A stretch of DNA of 64,000 nt from Acidobacteria bacterium OLB17 (GCA_001567505.1 LLEU01000027.1:92260-156259); one strand, 5' to 3'; counted from the first letter of the stretch, positions 27,936 through 39,500 are shown. A program made the numbers and translations. The notes: generated from the letters alone by a model not told the origin.

Positions 27936-29702
27936 TCAATGAACGTTGTAATTTGCGACCGGATAGTCGGTGGCGATCCCCCATTCGGTTTGAATGAGGG
28001 AGCCGGTCGCGCTTGACCTGACGTAGAAATAGTTCTGGGTGGGGTCGTTATTTGGACGCCAAACAGCTACGTCGGTCTTACCGTCGCCATCGTAGTCACC
28101 CTGAACGATCGAATCGCCCGGTAATCCCCACGTTGCAAAGTACGGGAAATCGTCCGGCGCCGAGCTCTTGCGGACATACCATTGGAGATTGCCGCCGCTG
28201 ATCTGGAAAACGGCGAGGTCTGTCTTGCCGTCGCCGTCGTAGTCGCCCGGGATGATGAAATTGGAAGGCTGCCCAAAATAGATCGTGCTGACCGCGCCAT
28301 CCGAGCTTGCGTTGAGCCAGTAAACGGCCTGCGCACCGCCGTCACGCTGGACCATAAAGTCACCCTTTCCGTCGCCGTCATAATCTCCGGGAGCGGGATA
28401 GTCGCCCGCGGTGCCCCACGGGTTATAGACGATCGCACCCGTATTCGGCCCGCTGCTTGCGCGATAGAACCAATAGCTCTGCTCGCCCGGATTGATCCCA
28501 GAGCGGTAAACGGCCGGATCCGCCTTGCCGTCGCCTGTATAGTCGGCGACAACGCTCGGGTCATCACCGGACTGGCCGAAAACGTCGATGCGGAGGGTGC
28601 TGTCGGAGCTCTGTAGAATGTAGAAAGCGGCCGTTTCCGGCGGGCCTTCGCGCCAAACCGCGATGTCCGTCTTGCTGTCGCCATCGAAATCCGCAGGCGT
28701 GATCCAATCGACCGCGACCCCGAAGTCGGCCGCCGCATTGCCCGTGCATTCCTGCGAAGCGCCGGTCGAGTAACATTCAAACCACGTGATGGTGTCTGTC
28801 GGGCCGCCGCCTGAGTTGCGAACGACCGCGTAGTCGGTCTTGCCGTCGCCGTTGAAATCAACAATGTGCTGCGCGGGCGAAGCCGGTGCACTCTGCGTTA
28901 CATCTGCCCAGCTCGTACCAACACGAATGCCGTCAATGTGTAGGGTGGGCGCTGTAGAGCTCGAACCTTGTCGGAGCGCGATCGAACCGGGCGAGATATC
29001 GCTCGGCGAGGTATCCGTCGATGTTACTGTCGCCGCAGGTTCCGTCCCGGGAACGGTAGTGCTAACGAAAAGCTCTGCCGTGTCGTTTCCTTCCCCGTCA
29101 ACGATATTGTATTTAACAACGATCAAGTATGTCGTGTTAAGCGAGTATGAATACGGAGTGAGTGCGACGCCGGCCGCCGTGGTCGCCGCCACCGAGATGC
29201 CGAACGCAAGATTGTTCGAGCCATCCTTTGTCGCGAAGACTCTTCCACGAAAGGTCGAGCCGATGGGGTCGGGCCCGAAATGGAAAAAGTATCCGCCGGG
29301 AGCCGTCGTCGAGGCATCGCTTACGTTGACGAGGAATGCTGCATAGACCGATCCGGTCGATTGCACCGCAAATGTCCTATTCACGTCCTCACCGCTTAGC
29401 CCCATCGCGACGGCGTTGCCGATGCCTGAGCCGGGATAACCCGCGAGCGTAAGGCCCGGCGAAACGGTCGCAAGTGCGTTCGTTCCGCTGGCACTATGGG
29501 CGGCCCAGCCGTTATCGGTTAGCAATGAGCCGGGCGCGTAGGGGAAGTCCTCGACCAGCAATGGTGCTGCCGGTGCGACGTTCGCAGCTTTTTGGTTGGA
29601 AGATCTTCGTGCCGAAAGGTTTCCTTGAGCGAAGACACTACTAATGCACATAACGACGGAGATCGCCGCAAAAAACAGGGTCCGTACAGATTCCTTTTTC
29701 AT
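27936..29702 (-). CDS. Secreted protein with N-terminal beta-sandwich and FG-GAP/VCBS-like repeats (paralogue of the neighbour)
   Basis: About 588 residues from ATG 29702, which has GGAGAAG in place; a GTG at 29714 is in frame but less likely. The signal peptide ends near SSVFAQG. The N-terminal part (about 45-280) has no obvious relative in the neighbouring paralogue and resembles concanavalin-like/anchor domains. The C-terminal half carries the same six-repeat array (DFNGDGKTDYAV, DFDGDSKTDIAV, DYTGDGKADPAV, DYDGDGKGDFMV, DYDGDGKTDLAV, DYDGDGKTDVAV) and shares long identical stretches with the neighbour, such as YWFYRASSGPNTG-like segments. Predicted extracellular; function unknown. Confidence 0.87.
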   Translation of the reverse strand: MKKESVRTLFFAAISVVMCISSVFAQGNLSARRSSNQKAANVAPAAPLLVEDFPYAPGSLLTDNGWAAHSASGTNALATVSPGLTLAGYPGSGIGNAVAMGLSGEDVNRTFAVQSTGSVYAAFLVNVSDASTTAPGGYFFHFGPDPIGSTFRGRVFATKDGSNNLAFGISVAATTAAGVALTPYSYSLNTTYLIVVKYNIVDGEGNDTAELFVSTTVPGTEPAATVTSTDTSPSDISPGSIALRQGSSSTAPTLHIDGIRVGTSWADVTQSAPASPAQHIVDFNGDGKTDYAVVRNSGGGPTDTITWFECYSTGASQECTGNAAADFGVAVDWITPADFDGDSKTDIAVWREGPPETAAFYILQSSDSTLRIDVFGQSGDDPSVVADYTGDGKADPAVYRSGINPGEQSYWFYRASSGPNTGAIVYNPWGTAGDYPAPGDYDGDGKGDFMVQRDGGAQAVYWLNASSDGAVSTIYFGQPSNFIIPGDYDGDGKTDLAVFQISGGNLQWYVRKSSAPDDFPYFATWGLPGDSIVQGDYDGDGKTDVAVWRPNNDPTQNYFYVRSSATGSLIQTEWGIATDYPVANYNVH

Positions 29703-29893
29703 TTTCTTCTCCACAAACTAATAGATTTTGCTGAAATTTTGCGTTCAAAACCCGTGACTAGCTAGGTCTGGCCACGAGGCAGTGCTAAGTAAATTTAGGA
29801 CTGATTGCGAAAAGTTTACCAATATTCGGCCGGAACTCCTAACCCGACGCCGCACGCGAAGCCGCATCTTTTGTTACAATTCTTGATATCGCG

Positions 29894-31018
29894 ATGATTC
29901 GAATGTCGAAATTGGAGCATACGATCTTTTGTTCGTTCCTGATGCTGCTTTTTGCGGCGGCCGTCATCGCTCAGGACACAAAGGCCGGCGAGAACGACGA
30001 GGTCATTCGGGTCGAGACCGATCTTGTCGATGTGCCGGTCGCGGTCACGGACGCGAAAGGCATTCCGATCAAAACGCTTAAGGCTTCGAATTTCGTTGTC
30101 TATGAAGACGGCGTGAGGCAGGCCGTTACTGAATTCACCGCGTCATCGGCACCATTTGAGGTCGCGCTTCTTCTGGATACTTCGGGTTCCGCGAGGAACG
30201 ATCTTCCTCTTATCCGACGCGCCGCAGAGGTGTTCATCTCCTCGCTCAGAGCGGGAGACCGCGTCGCGATCATCGCGTTCGATATGGCGAATGACGCCGG
30301 AGTTTTGTCGCCGCGAGTGGACATTCTCAGCCCGTTGACGGCAGATCGAACAGCGCTCGGCTCTGCTCTTGCGAGATTGAGGACGAGCGCGGGTACGCCT
30401 TATTACGACGGCCTTGCCGAGATCGGCGAACGCGTGTTCGCGAATACGGACGCAGGTGAATTCCGCGGGCGGCGAGCGATCGTTGCCTTGACGGACGCTG
30501 TGGACTCTACGAGCACAGTCAACTTCGCCGAGGCCCGCGAAAAGCTCGAAGCAAAAGGCCTGATCTCGTATTTCGTCAGGGTTGATACACGGGAATATTT
30601 CGAAGAGAATCTGCTTGGCGACTGCGAAGCGGCGATGCGTTTCTCGACGGCGCAGATCAGGCGATATTACCGAACGCTGAAGGGAAATCCGTCGATGGAA
30701 AAGGCCTCGGTATTCTGCCAGCTTGGCGATTTCGAACGCCTTGCCGTCAGCAAGAAGCTCTACGAGATCGCCGATTCCGAGATGGAGGACCTTGCGAAAC
30801 GGTCGGGCGGCCGGGTCTTTCAGACGAGCGACCTTGCGGATGCGCGCCGGGCGTTCCAGGCCGTCGCTGCCGACCTCGGGACGAGATTCACGCTCGGATA
30901 TTATCCGACGAACGAGAAACGCGACGGAAAGTATCGCAGGATAACCGTCGAACTTAAAGGTTTGTCCGCAGGCTCAAAGGTGCGCGCGCGCGCGGGATAT
31001 ACGGCGCGGACGAATTGA
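29894..31018 (+). CDS. Secreted VWFA-related domain protein (TIGR03436-like)
   Basis: 374 residues with an N-terminal hydrophobic signal (FCSFLMLLFAAAVIAQ), an N-terminal segment VDVPVAVTDAKGIPIKTLKA typical of this Acidobacteriota-rich family, then a von Willebrand A domain with the metal-binding site VALLLDTSGSARND (DxSxS) and later IVALTDAVDSTS. The C-terminus has FTLGYYPTNEKRDGKYRRIT, the family's closing motif. Likely periplasmic or exported; a role in protein interaction is inferred from the VWA fold only. A more upstream ATG at 29903 is also possible. Confidence 0.88.
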   Translation: MIRMSKLEHTIFCSFLMLLFAAAVIAQDTKAGENDEVIRVETDLVDVPVAVTDAKGIPIKTLKASNFVVYEDGVRQAVTEFTASSAPFEVALLLDTSGSARNDLPLIRRAAEVFISSLRAGDRVAIIAFDMANDAGVLSPRVDILSPLTADRTALGSALARLRTSAGTPYYDGLAEIGERVFANTDAGEFRGRRAIVALTDAVDSTSTVNFAEAREKLEAKGLISYFVRVDTREYFEENLLGDCEAAMRFSTAQIRRYYRTLKGNPSMEKASVFCQLGDFERLAVSKKLYEIADSEMEDLAKRSGGRVFQTSDLADARRAFQAVAADLGTRFTLGYYPTNEKRDGKYRRITVELKGLSAGSKVRARAGYTARTN

Positions 31019-31040
31019 GGCGTTCGGGGCCGACGATCTT

Positions 31041-32225
31041 ATGACACGAAAATTTGAACGTATCTGTTTGATGGTTCTTGACTCTGCCGGTATCGGCGAG
31101 ATGCCGGACGCGGCTGATTGGGGCGACGCCGGAGCGGACACGCTCGGGCATATACTTGAGCGGCGTGAAGTGCGGCTTCCGAATCTGCGGCGTCTCGGGC
31201 TTGGGAATATCACCCCGCTTGCCGGAATGGCCGCCGATCCCGCGCCGGCCGGCTCGTTCGGGAAATGCACGCTCAAATCGGACGGCAAAGACACAACGAC
31301 CGGCCATTGGGAAATGGCAGGCATCATCCTGAAACAGGGATTTCCGAAATTCCCGGACGGCTTTCCCGCCCGCATCATCGACAAGTTCGTTGAGAAGGCG
31401 AATGTGCCCGGCGTGCTCGGCAACATTCCGGCGAGCGGGACGGAGATCATCAAAGACCTCGGCGAAGACCATATGGCGACCGGAAAGCCGATCGTTTACA
31501 CTTCGGCCGATTCGGTCTTTCAGATAGCGGCTCACGAAGAGGTGATACCGATCGACCGTCTTTACGAGATCTGCGAGATCGCCCGCGGCATCCTGCACGG
31601 TGATGACGAGGTCGCCCGCGTGATAGCGAGGCCGTTCCTTGGCACGAACTCTGCGAATTTCAAACGTACGGAGAATCGCCACGATTACGCCGTTCCGCCG
31701 CCCGCGAACAACCTTTTGCCCGTGCTTGCAAAGAGCGGGCTCGACGTCGTATGTGTCGGCAAGATCGCCTCGATCTACGACAACATCGGCGTCACGCAGG
31801 AACTCGTCGGGAAGAATAACGATCAGGCGGTCGATTCGACGATCGAGGCTCTGAAAGCCGAAAGTCGCGGCCTTGTGTTCTCGAACCTTGTCGATTTTGA
31901 TATGCTCTATGGCCACCGCAGAGACCCGGAAGGTTACGCACGCGCTCTTGAAGAGTTCGACGCGCGGCTGCCTGAGATAATGGATGCGATGAATGAGAGC
32001 GACCTTCTCATCTTGACGGCCGATCACGGCAACGATCCGACGAAGGAAGGCTCCGATCACACGCGCGAGTACGTGCCTCTGCTCGTCTTTGGTAAAAATG
32101 CTCGTGCCGGCGTCGATCTCGGAACGCGCCAGTCGCTCTCGGACATCGGCCAGACGATCGCCGAGAATTTCGGGCTTGAGATAGCCGACGGGGTGAGCTT
32201 TCTGAGCGAGATCTCGCCGGCTTGA
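31041..32225 (+). CDS. deoB: Phosphopentomutase
   Basis: Interconverts (deoxy)ribose-1-phosphate and (deoxy)ribose-5-phosphate in nucleoside salvage. 394 residues of the alkaline phosphatase superfamily with manganese ligands in CLMVLDSAGIGEMPDA at the N-terminus, TTGHWEMAG around residue 92, and LLILTADHGNDPTKEGSDHT near 330. Normal length. Its product ribose- or deoxyribose-5-phosphate is the substrate of the rpiB and deoC products encoded 24 kb away. The stop nearly abuts the following peptidase gene, which may be co-transcribed. Confidence 0.96.
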   Translation: MTRKFERICLMVLDSAGIGEMPDAADWGDAGADTLGHILERREVRLPNLRRLGLGNITPLAGMAADPAPAGSFGKCTLKSDGKDTTTGHWEMAGIILKQGFPKFPDGFPARIIDKFVEKANVPGVLGNIPASGTEIIKDLGEDHMATGKPIVYTSADSVFQIAAHEEVIPIDRLYEICEIARGILHGDDEVARVIARPFLGTNSANFKRTENRHDYAVPPPANNLLPVLAKSGLDVVCVGKIASIYDNIGVTQELVGKNNDQAVDSTIEALKAESRGLVFSNLVDFDMLYGHRRDPEGYARALEEFDARLPEIMDAMNESDLLILTADHGNDPTKEGSDHTREYVPLLVFGKNARAGVDLGTRQSLSDIGQTIAENFGLEIADGVSFLSEISPA

Positions 32226-32242
32226 ACTGGAAAAGAACGACT

Positions 32243-33972
32243 ATGAAAAGAATGATCTTGCTTGCGGCGATGCTGTGCATTTCGGCCGCCTGGTTGGAGT
32301 TGCGGGCACAAACGGTTCGAGCTAGCAGCGAAATTAACGCTTCGTTCTCTAGACTTCGGCCTATTATCGAGAGCTTTGATGCGGACAGCCGCCTGCTCGA
32401 AAGGTTCTATACGGCGCGGACGTCGCCGAATCGAACCGCACGCATCAAGAAACTCTACACGGACGAGCTCGCAAAGGCCGAGGCGATGAATTTCGAATCG
32501 CTTTCGCCCGAGGAGCGGGTCGATTGGATCCTGTTTACGCGTTTTCTGCGGCACCAGTTGGCCGAAGAGGACCGGCAGACGCAGCAGTTCGCCGAAATGG
32601 AACCGCTGATCCCGTTCGCACGCAAGATCTCGGACCTGGAAGACTCTAGGAGACGGCTTGAGGACATCGATCCGCAAAAGGCCGCCGCCACGCTCGATGC
32701 ACTTGCGCGCGAGATCACTTCGCTCGAAGCAAAATTCTCTTCTGCCTCAGCCGAAAAGCCAAAACGGACCGTCGCAAACCGTGCGGCGAGCACTGTCGAA
32801 GGCCTTCAACGGACGCTGAAGCGTTGGTATGACTTCTACGCGGGTTACGATCCAAGCTTTACGTGGTGGTGCGAGGCTCCGTACAAAGCTGCGGACGAAA
32901 AGCTGAAGAAGTATCAGGCATTCATCACGACAAAACTCGTCGGGATCGCGGCCGACGATAAGACCACGATCATCGGCGACCCGATCGGACGCGACGCACT
33001 CATCGAACAGCTCAATTACGAGATGATCCCGTACACGCCGGAAGAGCTGATCGATATCGCCAACAAGGAGTTCGCGTGGTGCGAGGCCGAGATGAAAAAG
33101 GCGTCGCGGGAGCTCGGCTACGGCGACGATTGGAAAAAGGCACTCGAACACGTCAAGAAGACGTTCGTGCCGCCGGGGAAACAGCCTGCATTGATCCGCG
33201 ACCTGGCGCGCGACGCGGTCGCCTTTCTTGATAAGAACGATCTGGTAACGATTCCCGACGTTGCCCGCGAAGGTTGGCGTATGGAGATGATGTCGCCGGA
33301 AAGGCAGCTTGTTGCGCCTTTCTTTTTGGGCGGCGAGACTATCCTTGTCGCATATCCGACGGACGGGATGTCGCACGAGCAAAAGATGATGTCGCTCCGC
33401 GGCAACAACCCGCATTTTGCACACGCGACCGTCTTTCACGAACTGATCCCGGGCCATCACCTTCAGGCTTTATGAGCGCGCGTTATCATCCGTACAGACG
33501 CGATTTCGCAACGCCATTCAATACCGAAGGCTGGGCGTTGTACTGGGAATTCCTGATGTGGGATCTCGGATACCAGAAAACTCCGGAAGACCGCATCGGT
33601 GCACTTTTCTGGAGGATGCATCGCTGTGCGCGGATCATCTTCAGCCTTAACTTCCACCTCGAAAAGATGACGCCGCTCGAGGCCGTGGATTTTCTTGTAG
33701 AGCGAGTCGGACACGAACGGGAGAATGCGTTGGCAGAGGTTCGGCGTTCATTCGGGGGCGACTACGGGCCGCTCTATCAGGTCGCGTATATGATGGGCGG
33801 GATCCAATTCTATCGCCTTCACAAAGAACTCGTCGATTCCGGCAAGATGACCAACCGGCAGTTTCACGATTCGATCCTTCACGAAGGCCCGATACCGGTC
33901 GAGATGGTCCGAGCGATCCTGACGAAGCAGAACCTACCAAAGGATTTCAAGACGAGCTGGCGATATTATTAA
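32243..33972 (+). CDS. Secreted DUF885 metallopeptidase-like protein (frameshift near 33468)
   Basis: Signal peptide MKRMILLAAMLCISAAWLEL then a large helical DUF885 domain. The zinc motif is FHELIPGHHLQ near residue 405. The frame then ends early; one missing G (CAGGCTTT should read CAGGGCTTT) gives HLQGFMSARYHPYRRD and continues through FNTEGWALYWEFLMWDLGY, the second family motif (E-G-W-A), to the stop at 33972. Corrected length is about 576 residues, typical. DUF885 proteins are considered zinc-dependent peptidases. Start ATG 32243 preferred over TTG 32222. Follows deoB closely. Confidence 0.9.
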
Positions 33973-34045
33973 TTTCATAACGGAATGCGGGGACGTAATG
34001 CTTTTGAGAACTATCCGTGCAAACCCTGCGTATTGAAACGTGAAT

Positions 34046-35418
34046 ATGCGAAAAACTTTTCTCTCGATCTTCCTTAGCAGCTTACTGTTGCTTTCTTTTT
34101 CGGCAGCAAGCGCCCAGAACGTAGAACCCGTCAGCGAACGGAATGTCCGGGCCGAAATGTATTTCCTCGCGGGCGACGCGATGCAGGGCCGTGGAAGCGG
34201 CACGAAATTCGAGCGGATCGCGGCGGAATACATCGGCTCGATGTTTATGCAGTTCGGGCTTGAACCAGCGGGCGAGATCGGTTTCGACGGCAAACCGACC
34301 TTCGTACAGACGATCCAGGCTCCGATACGCGAGACCCTTACCGGCCTTTCCATCGACGGAACTTCGATCAAGCTTGGCGATGACCTGATCGCATTCGCGA
34401 TCGCCGGCAAGGAGATCACGGGCCCGATCCAACACGCAAAACTCGGCGATAAGGCGAACAAGGGAGCCATCGTCGTCGTTTCGATGCCTGCGGACACGAA
34501 GTTCGAAAATGCTCAGGGGGCGATCAGGCAGATGAGCCGCGACGGTGCTGCGGCCGTGATCATGGTCGAAACGCAGGAGATCCGTGCAAATTGGGCGGAA
34601 GTTGCAGGGAGAAAGGCCACCTTAGGCCGATTCGGTACTCTGCTCGCCGTGTCAACGAAGGCACACGAAGAACTTGCCAAGATCGCCGAAGGCGCAAGCA
34701 TCACACTTAAAGGGACTTTTGAATCCCAACCGCCGACCTACACCTGGAATGCGATCGGCAAGATCACGGGAACCGATGCAACGCTCGGCTCGCAAGTGAT
34801 CTTGATAAGCTCGCATCTCGACCATCTCGCGTCCGCGACAACGCTTCCGGTGACGACAAGATCTTCAATGGCGCCGATGACGATGCCTCGGGTACGGTGG
34901 CCGTGCTTGAGATCGCACGGCAGCTTGCTGCTGGCAACAAACCGAAGCGAACCGTCTATTTCGTCTGTTTCGGCAGCGAAGAGGCGGGCGGCTTCGGAGC
35001 CGGATATTTCGTGAAGAATCTGCCGTTCCCGCAGGAGAAATTCGTGGCGAATCTTGAGTTCGAAATGATCGGGCGGCCGGACGCGAAGGTCAAGCCCGAT
35101 GAACTTTGGCTCACCGGTTATGAACGGTCGAACCTTGGCCCTGAACTTGCAAAACGCGGAGCAAAACTCGTCCAGGACCCGCATCCGGAAGAGAATTTCT
35201 TCCGCCGGTCGGACAACTACACCCTTGCAAGGCAGGGCATTATCGCCCACACGGTCTCAAGCTTCGGCCTGCATACGGACTATCACCACGCGAGCGATGA
35301 GATCAAGACGATCGATTTCGCGCATATGACGCATGCGATAAATTCGATGGTGGAGCCGATCCGCTGGCTCGTCAATTCGGATTTTGTCCCAAAATGGAAC
35401 GAAGGGATGAAACCCTAG
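34046..35418 (+). CDS. Secreted M28-family metallopeptidase with PA-like insert (frameshift near 34829)
   Basis: Signal peptide (MRKTFLSIFLSSLLLLSFSA) and aminopeptidase fold. The N-terminal part includes a protease-associated-like domain (about 110-230). Zinc ligands and catalytic residues are LISSHLDHL, GADDDASGTVAVLE, CFGSEEAGGFGA and FGLHTDYHHASDE. The frame breaks at CTCGCGTCC near 34826-34834; one added G (CTCGGCGTCC) gives SHLDHLGVRDNASGDDKIFN and joins both halves without a gap. The corrected protein has about 457 residues. Predicted to release N-terminal amino acids from peptides outside the cytoplasm; substrate unknown. The ATG at 34046 is preferred over a GTG at 34040. Confidence 0.92.
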
Positions 35419-35452
35419 CCTATTTTTTGGAGTATTACGGCGGGAATCGAAG

Positions 35453-35486
35453 GCCGGGCAGGAACATCTTGGTGTACCTGCCCGGC
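35453..35486 (+). terminator. Hairpin between convergent M28 peptidase and small secreted protein
   Basis: Perfect 10-bp stem GCCGGGCAGG (35453-35462) / CCTGCCCGGC (35477-35486). No strong T run on either side, so termination efficiency is uncertain. Confidence 0.6.
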
Positions 35487-35512
35487 TAAACTGTGGGAAA
35501 AGAATGGGCCTG

Positions 35513-35863
35513 TTATTCAGTAAATTCCAAAACGAGGTCTTCCTCGCAGAAGTCGAACTTTGCCGGCGTTGATTCCGTTTTGTCGGCGTAAACAGCTTTT
35601 ACCCATTGAATACAGCTTTCGCTGTCAGTTTCGGAGCTCCAGACAAGCGTGACGGTCTTACCCGGACCGATGCCCGCTCCGATGTCAAACGGCTTATACT
35701 TCTGACCGCTTTCAGCGACAAGGATCTTTACGATCCGCATATTGGTCTTGTTCACGACCTTGAACGAATATTCGCTGTCCTGTGCCTTGGTGGCCGAAAA
35801 ACCGGCCAAGACAAAGACGACCGTGAGAAGACCCATTCCGACGAATTTGCTCTGCAAATTCAT
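35513..35863 (-). CDS. Small secreted protein, 116 aa
   Basis: Not recognised. Signal peptide MNLQSKFVGMGLLTVVFVLA with cleavage near TKAQD. The mature 90 residues look like one beta-sandwich (YSFKVVNKTNMRIVKILVAE, GKTVTLVWSSETDSESC), with two cysteines that may pair (SESCIQW and FDFCEED). The pattern 'N-K-T-xxx-I-xxI' with a later PGK-TV resembles small exported proteins common in this phylum. Monocistronic; no functional clue from neighbours. Confidence 0.75.
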   Translation of the reverse strand: MNLQSKFVGMGLLTVVFVLAGFSATKAQDSEYSFKVVNKTNMRIVKILVAESGQKYKPFDIGAGIGPGKTVTLVWSSETDSESCIQWVKAVYADKTESTPAKFDFCEEDLVLEFTE

Positions 35864-35986
35864 TTCATTTTCCTCCAGTTCTTTGAACTAAGATCTAGAC
35901 GCGTTTTGCGTCCGGACAAGTGTATGTGTCCGTCCGCAAAATAGCAATCGACCGGAGGGCAGTTTCAGTCAAATACGCAGGCGCCG

Positions 35987-36397
35987 TTAAATAATGTGGT
36001 CAGCGAACTTGAAACCAACGAGCGAAAGCGGCAAAAAGATCACGAGACTTACGGCAACGAACCAGATCGGCTGCGGCCAGAATGTTGCGGTTGCCAGCGA
36101 ACCCGCGGTCAGCAAAGCACCGACAATGATCGCGAGCGTCGCGCCGTGGCTCCAGCGGCGGCCCATTTTCGTAGCAATGAATCCGCCGGCGAATGCGGCC
36201 AACGCGTAACCGATCGCGATCGCGACGAAAGCGAGCGTCGGGTATGTCCGCATATAGGCCGCGATGTCGCCCTCGCGTGCATATTCGATGTTCGCAGGCG
36301 GCATTGGCGGAAAGATCGTTGCGATCATATAAGCGATCCAGATTATCGCGACCGCGGCGACCATTGCAGTGACTATCGCAAGTACTTTACGTCCCAT
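35987..36397 (-). CDS. Four-TM integral membrane protein, 136 aa
   Basis: Not recognised by function. Four hydrophobic segments at about 5-28, 53-74, 83-101 and 108-130, separated by short loops (PPMPPANIEYAREGD after the first). TM2-3 contain glycine-rich packing (IAIGYALAAFAGGFIATKMG). No binding motif. Complete, with a clear ATG at 36397 and GGAAC nearby. Lies alone between a small secreted protein and the kinase gene. Confidence 0.7.
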   Translation of the reverse strand: MGRKVLAIVTAMVAAVAIIWIAYMIATIFPPMPPANIEYAREGDIAAYMRTYPTLAFVAIAIGYALAAFAGGFIATKMGRRWSHGATLAIIVGALLTAGSLATATFWPQPIWFVAVSLVIFLPLSLVGFKFADHII

Positions 36398-36582
36398 TTC
36401 GTTCCTCCATTAGTTTCGATTTTTCGTGCTTTCATATCTTTGGTTTACGCCCGAACTCTTTCAATGTCAAGAATTTCTGCGTCTGGATACGCCTCGCCTT
36501 TGGCCGAAGATCGCCGCCATACTAAGATATCTTTAATCTTAAGACACGCGTGAACGCGTTCATTGAGTAGAGTATTATTCTG

Positions 36583-39500
36583 ATGACCCCCGAACGCTGG
36601 CGCGAGATCGAAGACGCATTCCATTCTTGTCTGGAACAAGGCCGGGACGAACGCGCCTCCGCCCTGGCGGAGATCGCGGCGCGCGAGGCGGAGCTTGCAC
36701 GTGAGGTCGAAAAGCTGCTCGATCAATTCGATCAGGCCGAGAGCTTTATCGAAGAGCCGGTAACTCCGAATGCGAAAGGCGAGGTGCTGGCCGCGCTCCT
36801 TGATGACGATGAGATCGACCCTCTGATCGGGAAGAAGCTTGGTTCTTATCTGATCGAGAAGGAGATCGGGCGCGGCGGAATGGGGGCAGTTTACGAGGCA
36901 ACGCGGGCCGACGGCGAGTTTCGGCGAAAGGTCGCTATCAAGGTCGTAAAACGCGGGGTCGATACGGATTTTGTCCTCCGACGCTTCCGGAACGAACGGC
37001 AGATCCTCGCGGCCCTCGATCATCCATACATAACACGACTTGTTGACGGCGGAACGACCTCCGACGGGCGGCCGTATTTCGTGATGGACCTCATCGACGG
37101 CGAACCGCTTTACTCTTTCGCGGATGGGAAGAAGCTGTCGCTAAACGACCGGCTCCTGCTATTTTGCCGTATCTGTCAGGCCGTCGAGTACGCCCACGAG
37201 CGGCGGATCATCCATCGCGACCTCAAGCCCGGGAATATTTTCGTGGCTTCGGATGGTTCGCCGAGGCTGCTTGATTTCGGGATCGCAAAGCTGCTCGACA
37301 CCGAACTTGCGAGCGACACGCTTCAGCCGACGGCGACCGCCGTCCGGATGATGACGGTGGATTACGCGAGTCCGGAACAGGTTCGCGGAGAGCCCGTTAC
37401 GTTCGCGTCGGATGTTTACAGCCTGGGCGTCATTCTGTACGAGCTACTTTCCGGCCGGCGGCCTTATCGCGTCGAGAGCCGGAATTCGCTTGAGGCCGCC
37501 AAGGCGGTGTGTGAGCAGGAACCGCTGCCGCCGAGCCAGGCCCTTGATGACCTGAATTTGCCGACCCCGAAGGTGCGTGGCCGCGATGAGGCCACTTCGG
37601 GAAGCGATCTTGCCGAGATCCGCGGTGGAAGTCCGACCGATATCGAGAATCTTCTGATCGGCGACCTCGACAGTATTGTTATGCGGGCCTTGCGGAAGAA
37701 GGTCGAAGAGCGTTACGGGTCGGTCGCAGAATTTCGCACCGACGTCGAGAAGTATCTCAACGGAGAGCATATTGAAACGAAGCACTATCCCGCTTCCGAG
37801 CATCGGCCCGCCGGTGACGGTTCGAAGGTGCTTGCCGTGCTGCCGCTCAGTTTCTTGAATGCTGGGCAGGAAGCTGAGCCGGATGGGGATTCGGCTTATA
37901 TGACAATGGGTGTCGCTGACGCGATCATTAGCCGACTTGCGGGCGTGAACAAGCTGACGGTTCGCCCGACGAGCTCGATCGCACGCTTTAACGGAAAGAC
38001 GCTGAATCCGCTGCGTGTCGGCCGCGAGCTCGGGACGGATTACGTACTGGATGGCCGGATACGGCGTTTCGGCGGCCGCATCCGTGTATCGTTCCAGTTG
38101 TTGGATGTCGAGGCCGGAGCGGCGATCTGGGCAGGGCACTTCGACGAAAGCGCTAAGGATATACTCGAGTTGGAAGACGCGGTCTCGGAGCATGTCGTCA
38201 GGGTTCTCACGCCGACGCTTACAGGTGCCGAGAAACGCCGTGTTGCCCGCCGCGGGACGAACAATGCAAAGGCGCACGATGCTTACCTTCGTGGGCGTTT
38301 CTATTGGAATTACTATACGGGTTCGGCGATCCGAATGGCCCTCGAAGGATTTCAGGAAGCGGTCGAGCTCGATCCCGACTACGCTCTCGCTTACGTCGGG
38401 ATCGCGGATTACCATATGTGGTCTGCGATCTATGGGCTGAGCCCTTCCTTGCCGTCGCTTGAGAAGTGCGAGGCGGCCGCACGAAAGGCGATCGAGCTCG
38501 ACAGCAAACTCGGCGAAGCATACGCATCGCTGGCCCTTGCATACAGCACGCGATTCGATTACGCGAATTCGGAGTTGCTTTTCAAGAAGGCCCTGAAGCT
38601 CAACCCGGGATATTCGCTCGCACACGAGTGGTACGGAGCACTTTTGATCACGACGGGCCGCCGCGAAGAAGGCCGGGAAGAGATCGAACAGGCCGCACGC
38701 CTCGATCCGCTGTCGCTGCGAACACAGATCCTTGTTGCATGGTACCTGTATCAGATCGGTGATATCGAGCCTGCCCTCGACAAGGTCAGGGAGATCCTCC
38801 GTCCGGACCCGAACTTCGTTCAGGGATTGGCCCAGCTCGCCTATTTTGCCTCCCTTGCCGGATATTGCGAAGAAGCCCTTGAGGCCGCCGAGAGATGCGC
38901 CCAACTTTCGCCCGAGCTTTCGCTTACGGCGTTCCAGCGGATATGTGTAGTTGCGGCGTGCGGCCAGCAGGAAAAGGCGAATGAGCTTTATGCCGACCTT
39001 GTACGGAAAGGAGAGCGCGAGGCGGTCAAGCCGTTATTCCTTGGTTACTCGGCTCTTGCCGCCGGCGAAAAGCGTTCGGCGATCGAGTATTTCAAAACGG
39101 CGATAGAGGAATTCGACCCTTGCTCGTCTGGTTCCCAACAGAACCGCGGCTCGATCCTGTTCGGAATGATCCCGAATTCGCCGTTGTTTTTGACGCGCTG
39201 AACGCCTTGAAGGAAAAGAGTGCAAAGAACAGCACGCCATTCTTTCCCGAGGCCGAGGAGGGTGAGGACGAAAATGATAACGAAACTGTCCCAACGGTCA
39301 TATTGGCTACGAACGAGACGGCCCGCTCCGCATCCGCTTGGCCAGCAGGAAGGATCGTCGGGCTTGGGATCGCCGTGCTCATTGGCCTGATCGTGGTCCT
39401 TGCCGGGCTGCATTTCTCCGGCATTTTGCCGATCCGATATTCGATCTCATTTACGAGCGACCGCGACAAGGCGCGCGGCGAAAGGACCATCGCCGTCCTT

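Noticed and set aside
30954..32060. 368-codon minus-strand open frame
   Set aside because: Antisense to deoB and the end of the VWA gene; no family features.
37444..38904. 486-codon open frame on the minus strand
   Set aside because: Lies wholly antisense to the kinase gene, without motifs; an artefact of codon use on the coding strand.
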